Below are positions 6,867-10,178 of a DNA stretch of 10,178 nucleotides, piece after piece. Numbering within the stretch: the first letter of the stretch is position 1; each line of letters starts with the position of its first letter. Source of the DNA: Acidimicrobiia bacterium (GTDB taxonomy: Bacteria; Actinomycetota; Acidimicrobiia; IMCC26256); the NCBI GenBank assembly GCA_023262065.1, contig JALRDW010000293.1:1-10178 (forward strand). The letters run 5' to 3'. The notes under the pieces are model-generated. The model saw nothing but the letters and a program-made list of their open reading frames with translations, did not search any database and was not told where the DNA came from. Made by a program: the position numbers and the translations under genes.

Positions 6867-7631
6867 TCACGCGAAGGTGCGCACCAGGCGGAGCACCGTC
6901 GCGGCATCGGGGCCGTGGGCGGTGAGCGCGGTGTCGGCCGCGTCGGCCCGCTGTCCGGCGACCCGGCACAGGTCGAGCGCCGTGCCCCGCACGGTCGTCG
7001 CCGCGCGGTCGACCCCGAGGTCGAGGCGTGCACCCGACGGCAGTTCGAGGTCGAAGCCGACCGCCGCCGGTGGCGGCAGTCCCGCCCGTTCGAACGCGTA
7101 CGGCACGGTGCGCCACGCGAGGCGCGCGATGTGGGCGATGCGGTCGTCGATCTCCGGGTCGACCCCGAGGGCCGCCGCCACGTCGCCGGTGTGGATCCAG
7201 GTCTCGGCGAGCCGGGTGGTCGCGAGCGTGCGCGCGGTGAAGGTCCCCACCACCCACTGGCACCGGGTCTCCGGTGCGACGACGAGCAGCGCGGCCCGCA
7301 GCGCCGCGGTGGCGTCCGACCACCGGGCGAGGACCTGCGCCGCGGGCAACGACCGGGTCCCCGCCACCATGCGCTCGGCGAGTTCGTCGACGTCGGCCAG
7401 CGAGTCGTCCATGAGCGTGCCGTTCGCCAGCGCACCGAGCCGGCCCTCGACGCTGGCCACGGCAGCCTCATCGGTCTGCGCGAGGTGGGCGACGACGTCG
7501 GCGACGGCCCACCCCGGACACGGGGTCGGCGCACGCCACGCGAGTTCGTCGAGCGGCGCGAGCAGTCGCGCGAGTTCGGCGTGCTGCGTCGCGAGCGCGA
7601 TCAGCACCGGTTCGTTCGCGTCCACCGCCAC
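6867..7631 (-). CDS. TIGR03084/MDMPI-type DinB-fold metalloprotein
   Basis: 254 residues from GTG 7631, or 252 from GTG 7625; the second start fits a leaderless transcript better (see the box at 7633-7638), and there is no clear ribosome site. The family is recognisable throughout. LDELAWRAPTPCPGWAVADVVAHLAQTDEAA (in part, residues 27-57) carries His49. Residues 132-151 carry Glu143 and His147 in ETWIHTGDV. The C-terminal part has RLAWRTVPYAFERAGLPPP, then GTALDLCRVAGQR and the ending HGPDAATVLRLVRTFA, as in TIGR03084 proteins. In mycothiol-dependent maleylpyruvate isomerase one His plus a Glu-x3-His hold the catalytic metal, and all three ligands are kept here. Members are mycothiol- or thiol-linked transferases or isomerases in the cytoplasm, but the substrate of this subgroup is not known. 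It probably shares a message with the 200-residue gene downstream. Confidence 0.85.
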   Translation of the reverse strand: MAVDANEPVLIALATQHAELARLLAPLDELAWRAPTPCPGWAVADVVAHLAQTDEAAVASVEGRLGALANGTLMDDSLADVDELAERMVAGTRSLPAAQVLARWSDATAALRAALLVVAPETRCQWVVGTFTARTLATTRLAETWIHTGDVAAALGVDPEIDDRIAHIARLAWRTVPYAFERAGLPPPAAVGFDLELPSGARLDLGVDRAATTVRGTALDLCRVAGQRADAADTALTAHGPDAATVLRLVRTFA

Positions 7632-7632
7632 G

Positions 7633-7638
7633 ACGCTA
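7633..7638 (-). promoter_or_regulatory. Candidate -10 box for a leaderless transcript
   Basis: On the minus strand TAGCGT (7638-7633) fits TANNNT and lies seven bases before GTG 7625, which is where transcription would start on the first base of the codon. No convincing -35 is seen (GCGGCG at the expected place). The arrangement matches the box in front of the GTG at 8672. Confidence 0.4.
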
Positions 7639-7926
7639 GACCCGAGACGCGCCGACGCCGCCGGCCGGGGAGGGCTCGGCGGCGGCGACGCGCTGGGGGG
7701 CGATCAGGATTCGGTGCGGGTCAGCGGTGCGCGTCCCGTGGGACGGAGGGGCTATCGCCGGTCGGCGCGGGAACGGAGGACATCCCGACGAGCGGGTGAG
7801 CACCGTGTCGCCCGGACGACCGTGTGGCCGCCGTGCGGTCGAGCACCATCCCGTGCACCGTGTTCCCTCCGCTCCCGCGGCTCCGTCCGATGGAGGGATC
7901 ATCGGTCCCGAGGGCGCGGACCTTGA

Positions 7927-7946
7927 CCCGCGATCGGGGCCGCGGG
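7927..7946 (-). terminator. Hairpin downstream of the acyltransferase
   Basis: A perfect 6-bp stem, CCCGCG with CGCGGG, and an eight-base loop lie about 43 bases beyond the acyltransferase stop codon. There is no T-run on the minus strand, so it would act with Rho or as a 3'-end stabiliser if it acts at all. Confidence 0.25.
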
Positions 7947-7988
7947 ACGAAATGGGGCGCGGGACCCAGGTGGACCGGAGGGCGCGGT

Positions 7989-8585
7989 TCAGGTCCAGTC
8001 GACCTCGGTGCGGATCACGCGCGCGGACACGCCGCCGACGAGTGTCCGTGGCGGCACGTCGCGGGTCACGACCGCCCCGGCGGCCACGATCGCGCCGTCG
8101 CCGATCGTCACCCCTTTGAGGATCGTGGCGCCGTGCCCGATCCACACGTGGTCACCGATGACGATGGGTGCCCGGTCGGCCCGCTCGGGGCGCGCCACAT
8201 GGTTGTCCGCATCCCGCAGCGTCACCCGCTCGGCCATCACGGTCCCCTCGCCGATCGTGATCGCCTCGAAGCAGGACAGGTTGAGCCCGGCATTGATGTA
8301 CCCGCTGCCGAGGGTGAGGGTGGCACCCTCGTTGACCCACACGCGGTGGTCGGTGTGGATCGCGAAGCGGCCGGTCACCCGGAGGGTGCCGCCGCGCACG
8401 GTGGTGTGGGACGGGTAGTGGCGACCACCGGGGAACGTGCAGCCGAGGTCGAATGGTCCGTCCAGCGTCAGCCGACCGCCGTCGACCACCCGCAGACGCG
8501 TCCGGGGATGGAGCGCGAGGCGGCGGTCCCGACCGACGAGGCGACCCCGCAGCCGGGCCGAGCGTGCGCTGCCCTCACTCTCCAT
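7989..8585 (-). CDS. Hexapeptide-repeat (left-handed beta-helix) O-acyltransferase
   Basis: 198 residues from ATG 8585, with GAGGTG (8602-8597 on this strand) eleven bases upstream. Residues 1-30 are basic. Residues 30-110 are irregular beta-helix rungs such as VNEGATLTLGSGYINAG. Residues 109-190 are classic hexapeptide turns: ITIGEGTVMAERV, then RDADNHV with His129 where the WbbJ/maltose-acetyltransferase class has its catalytic His, then IVIGDHVWIGHGATILKGV and TIGDGAIVAAGAVVTRDVPP. Such enzymes form trimers and move an acetyl or other acyl group from CoA to a sugar hydroxyl, typically on capsule, lipooligosaccharide or exopolysaccharide precursors in the cytoplasm. The acceptor cannot be read from the sequence, and no glycosyltransferase is next to it. 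It is divergent from a c-di-GMP-type gene, a pairing compatible with control of a surface polysaccharide, but that link is inference. Confidence 0.88.
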   Translation of the reverse strand: MESEGSARSARLRGRLVGRDRRLALHPRTRLRVVDGGRLTLDGPFDLGCTFPGGRHYPSHTTVRGGTLRVTGRFAIHTDHRVWVNEGATLTLGSGYINAGLNLSCFEAITIGEGTVMAERVTLRDADNHVARPERADRAPIVIGDHVWIGHGATILKGVTIGDGAIVAAGAVVTRDVPPRTLVGGVSARVIRTEVDWT

Positions 8586-8671
8586 CGAAGACTTTTCACC
8601 TCGTTCGTGGGGCAGATTCGGGCCGAAGGTCCGTGTCGGAGAGGGGACGTTACGTCACTAACCTCGCGAAG
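8586..8671. promoter_or_regulatory. Divergent control region between acyltransferase and GAF-GGDEF-EAL gene
   Basis: These 86 bp must hold the promoters of both genes. For the plus-strand gene, TAACCT (8659-8664) fits TANNNT and is seven bases before GTG 8672, with no ribosome site, suggesting leaderless translation. Two 11-bp odd palindromes are present: GACGT-T-ACGTC (8646-8656), lying between the expected -35 and -10 of that promoter, and TTCGG-G-CCGAA (8617-8627). On the minus strand TAACGT (8652-8647) is a weak -10 candidate for the acyltransferase and overlaps the first palindrome. These could be operator sites, but the regulator is unknown. Confidence 0.45.
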
Positions 8672-10178
8672 GTGAGCGAAGATCCGGGCAAGCCCTCGCT
8701 GTCGACCTCCGAGGTCGACCGCGCCGTCGGGCTGCACAACATCGCGCGCTCGGTCATGAAGGCGCTGGCCGGCCGCACCGTCGGCGCCCTCGACGAGGCC
8801 ATCGACCAGGCCCTGGCCGAGGTCGGGAAGTTCTGCGGCGTCGACCGGGCCTACGTGTTCGAGTTCCACTCCGGGGGTGCCTTCGTCGACAACACCCACG
8901 AGTGGTGCGCCGACGGCATCTCGCCCGAGATCGACAACCTCCAGAACATGCCGAGCGAGATCGCCCAGGGCTGGATCGACGCGTTCGAGCAGGCGGACCA
9001 CGTGTTCGTCGACGACGTCGCCGCGATCCCGGACGAGGAGGCGGAGCTGCGCGAGGTGCTCGCGGCCCAGAGCATCCAGTCGCTCATCGTCGCACCGCTG
9101 CGCTCGGGCGGAGAGCTCCTCGGGTTCATGGGCTTCGACTACGTGACCCACAAGAGCGAGTTGTCGTGGGTCGACGTCGACGTCCTCGTCACGATCGCCG
9201 AGACCATCGCGGCGGCCGTCGGTCGCCGCCACGACGCGGGACGGGTCATCGAGGCCGAGCGCACCGACCGGCTCACCGGGTTCCCGAACCGGGCCGCCTT
9301 CACCGACGCGGTGGAGACGTCGATCGCTGAGGTCCGAGCGACCGGGCGGCACGTCCCGATCGTGGTCGCCATCGTCGACATCGACGGGTTCGCCGAGGTC
9401 AACAACGCGTTCGGGTTCACCCTCGGTGACGAGGTGCTCGTCGAGACGACCCGCCGGCTCGCCCTCGCCGTGCCCGAGCGGACCGCACTCGGTCGCTTCG
9501 GCAGCGACGCGTTCTCCCTGCTCGTCGTCCCCGACTCCCCGGACTACGCGATCGCGGACCTCACCGGCCGGCTCGAGCGCGTGTTCGCCGAGCCGTTCGA
9601 GGTGTCCGGTCGGTCCGTGCGGATCACGGTGAGCATCGGGGTGGCGGTGGACCGCGGCGCGGTCCGGAGCGCATCCGAACTCCTGACCGAGGCCGAGGCG
9701 GCCGAGCGGGAGGCGTGGCGGTTCGGCGGGGACCGGAGCGTCGTGTTCGACGCCGAGGTCGGCGCGCGCGTCGCGCAGCGTCTCCAACTCACCGAGGTGC
9801 TCCACGTCGCCGAGGCGCTCGAGTACCTCGAGCTCGCCTACCAGCCGATCCTGGACCTCGCGACCGGCCGGGTGGTCGGTGCGGAGGCGCTCGCCCGCTG
9901 GGACGCCCCGATGACCGGGCCGGTACCGCCCGAACGCCTCATCCGGATCGCGGAGCGGATCGGGGTGATCGACCTGGTCACCGAGCACGTGATCGCGACG
10001 GCACTGCGCGACACCCACGAGCGGTTCGCACCGCACGAGCCGGCGTTCCGGATCGCGATCAACCTCTCGGGCGTGTACCTCGGCAAAGCCGACGTCGCGG
10101 ACCGGGTGCTGGCGATCGTCGAACGGTCGGGCGTCGAGCGCCGGCACGTGTGCTTCGAGATGACCGAGGGCGTCGTGT
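8672..10178 (+). CDS. GAF-GGDEF-EAL protein, degenerate GGDEF (3' truncated)
   Basis: The frame opens at GTG 8672 and runs off the right edge; 502 codons are visible. There is no membrane segment, so it is cytoplasmic. Residues about 15-190 form a GAF sensor domain (VDRAYVFEFH, NTHEWCADGISPEIDNLQNM, then SLIVAPLRSGGELLGFMGFD). Residues about 195-350 form a GGDEF domain starting DRLTGFPNR (199-207) with VDIDGFAEVNNAFG. Its signature is GSDAF (277-281): the catalytic Glu is Ala280 and no RxxD inhibitory site precedes it, so cyclase activity is unlikely. An EAL domain starts at about 375 with YQPI (390-393), GAEALARW (403-410), INLSG and FEMTEG; all these c-di-GMP phosphodiesterase residues are intact, but the later DDFGTG and Lys/Gln motifs lie outside. 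It probably cleaves c-di-GMP, with the GAF and dead GGDEF acting as ligand or GTP sensors. The start is supported by the TAACCT box. Confidence 0.9.
   Translation, partial: MSEDPGKPSLSTSEVDRAVGLHNIARSVMKALAGRTVGALDEAIDQALAEVGKFCGVDRAYVFEFHSGGAFVDNTHEWCADGISPEIDNLQNMPSEIAQGWIDAFEQADHVFVDDVAAIPDEEAELREVLAAQSIQSLIVAPLRSGGELLGFMGFDYVTHKSELSWVDVDVLVTIAETIAAAVGRRHDAGRVIEAERTDRLTGFPNRAAFTDAVETSIAEVRATGRHVPIVVAIVDIDGFAEVNNAFGFTLGDEVLVETTRRLALAVPERTALGRFGSDAFSLLVVPDSPDYAIADLTGRLERVFAEPFEVSGRSVRITVSIGVAVDRGAVRSASELLTEAEAAEREAWRFGGDRSVVFDAEVGARVAQRLQLTEVLHVAEALEYLELAYQPILDLATGRVVGAEALARWDAPMTGPVPPERLIRIAERIGVIDLVTEHVIATALRDTHERFAPHEPAFRIAINLSGVYLGKADVADRVLAIVERSGVERRHVCFEMTEGVV

Larger units (their letters stand above)
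7632..7988. other. Intergenic stretch of 357 bp without a credible gene
   Basis: This stretch lies between two minus-strand genes. Frames that stay open here run antisense or out of frame into the acyltransferase and have no ribosome site. It contains three inverted repeats: CGCCGCCG (7656-7663) with CGGCGGCG (7677-7684, or shifted to 7680-7687); TCCCTCC (7864-7870) with GGAGGGA (7892-7898); and CCCGCG (7927-7932) with CGCGGG (7941-7946). The end near 7640 probably holds the promoter of the TIGR03084-type gene. For the rest I see nothing specific; a leader, a small RNA or decayed coding sequence are all possible. Confidence 0.5.

Noticed and set aside
6205..7323. A longer 372-residue version of the Lys/Arg-tail protein
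   Set aside because: The extension overlaps the TIGR03084-type gene in another frame, and its added residues are low-complexity. GGAGGA eight bases before ATG 6807 gives a better start.
5783..7534. A 583-codon minus-strand frame across three genes
   Set aside because: It overlaps genes in other frames that have clear family motifs or a strong ribosome site; its translation is Arg/Ser/Pro-rich noise.
7824..8675. A 283-codon plus-strand frame spanning the gap and the acyltransferase
   Set aside because: Mostly antisense to the hexapeptide-repeat gene, with no ribosome site and no recognisable protein, so it does not fill the 7632-7988 gap.
8468..10147. A 559-codon open frame on the minus strand
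   Set aside because: It lies antisense to the GAF-GGDEF-EAL gene, whose plus-strand reading shows clear domain motifs; the antisense translation shows none.

Overview
The window is very GC-rich (G/C dominates third codon positions) and densely coding. It looks like chromosomal DNA of a high-GC actinobacterium. Three things support this: a DUF2510-headed membrane protein, a TIGR03084/mycothiol-dependent maleylpyruvate isomerase-type protein (a family centred on mycothiol-making Actinobacteria), and GTG starts that sit seven bases behind TANNNT boxes, as expected for leaderless transcripts. The style recalls Acidimicrobiia, but that is a guess. No tRNA, rRNA, CRISPR array, transposase or integrase is visible.

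Left part, plus strand (1-6188). A TPR protein cut by the left edge (1-1716) ends before a 90-bp spacer holding overlapping inverted repeats. Next come two small, very basic proteins that are probably co-transcribed: a PemK/MazF-like endoribonuclease toxin homologue with no visible antitoxin (1807-2220), and a 63-residue Cys/His protein with a CxxC...WHxGH knuckle (2233-2424). A hairpin follows. Then comes a giant polytopic membrane protein of about 1232 residues with a DUF2510 head and about 40 hydrophobic segments (2490-6188).

Middle part, minus strand (6205-8585), convergent with the membrane protein and only 16 bp from it. In transcription order it holds a left-handed beta-helix (hexapeptide-repeat) acyltransferase (8585-7989), a 357-bp stretch without a credible gene, a TIGR03084 DinB/MDMPI-fold metalloprotein (7631-6867), and an unrecognised 200-residue protein with a Lys/Arg/Ala-rich tail (6807-6205). 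The last two may form an operon.

Right part, plus strand (8672 to the right edge). A GAF-GGDEF-EAL protein is divergent from the acyltransferase and truncated by the window. Its GGDEF signature has decayed to GSDAF, while every EAL residue within view is intact, so it is probably a c-di-GMP phosphodiesterase or sensor. The 86-bp divergent control region contains a candidate leaderless promoter and two 11-bp odd palindromes.

The genes do not form one recognisable pathway. The clearest candidates for something undescribed are the orphan PemK-like protein paired with the Cys/His mini-protein next to a REP-like hairpin, and the very large membrane protein. Both are inferences from sequence reading alone.
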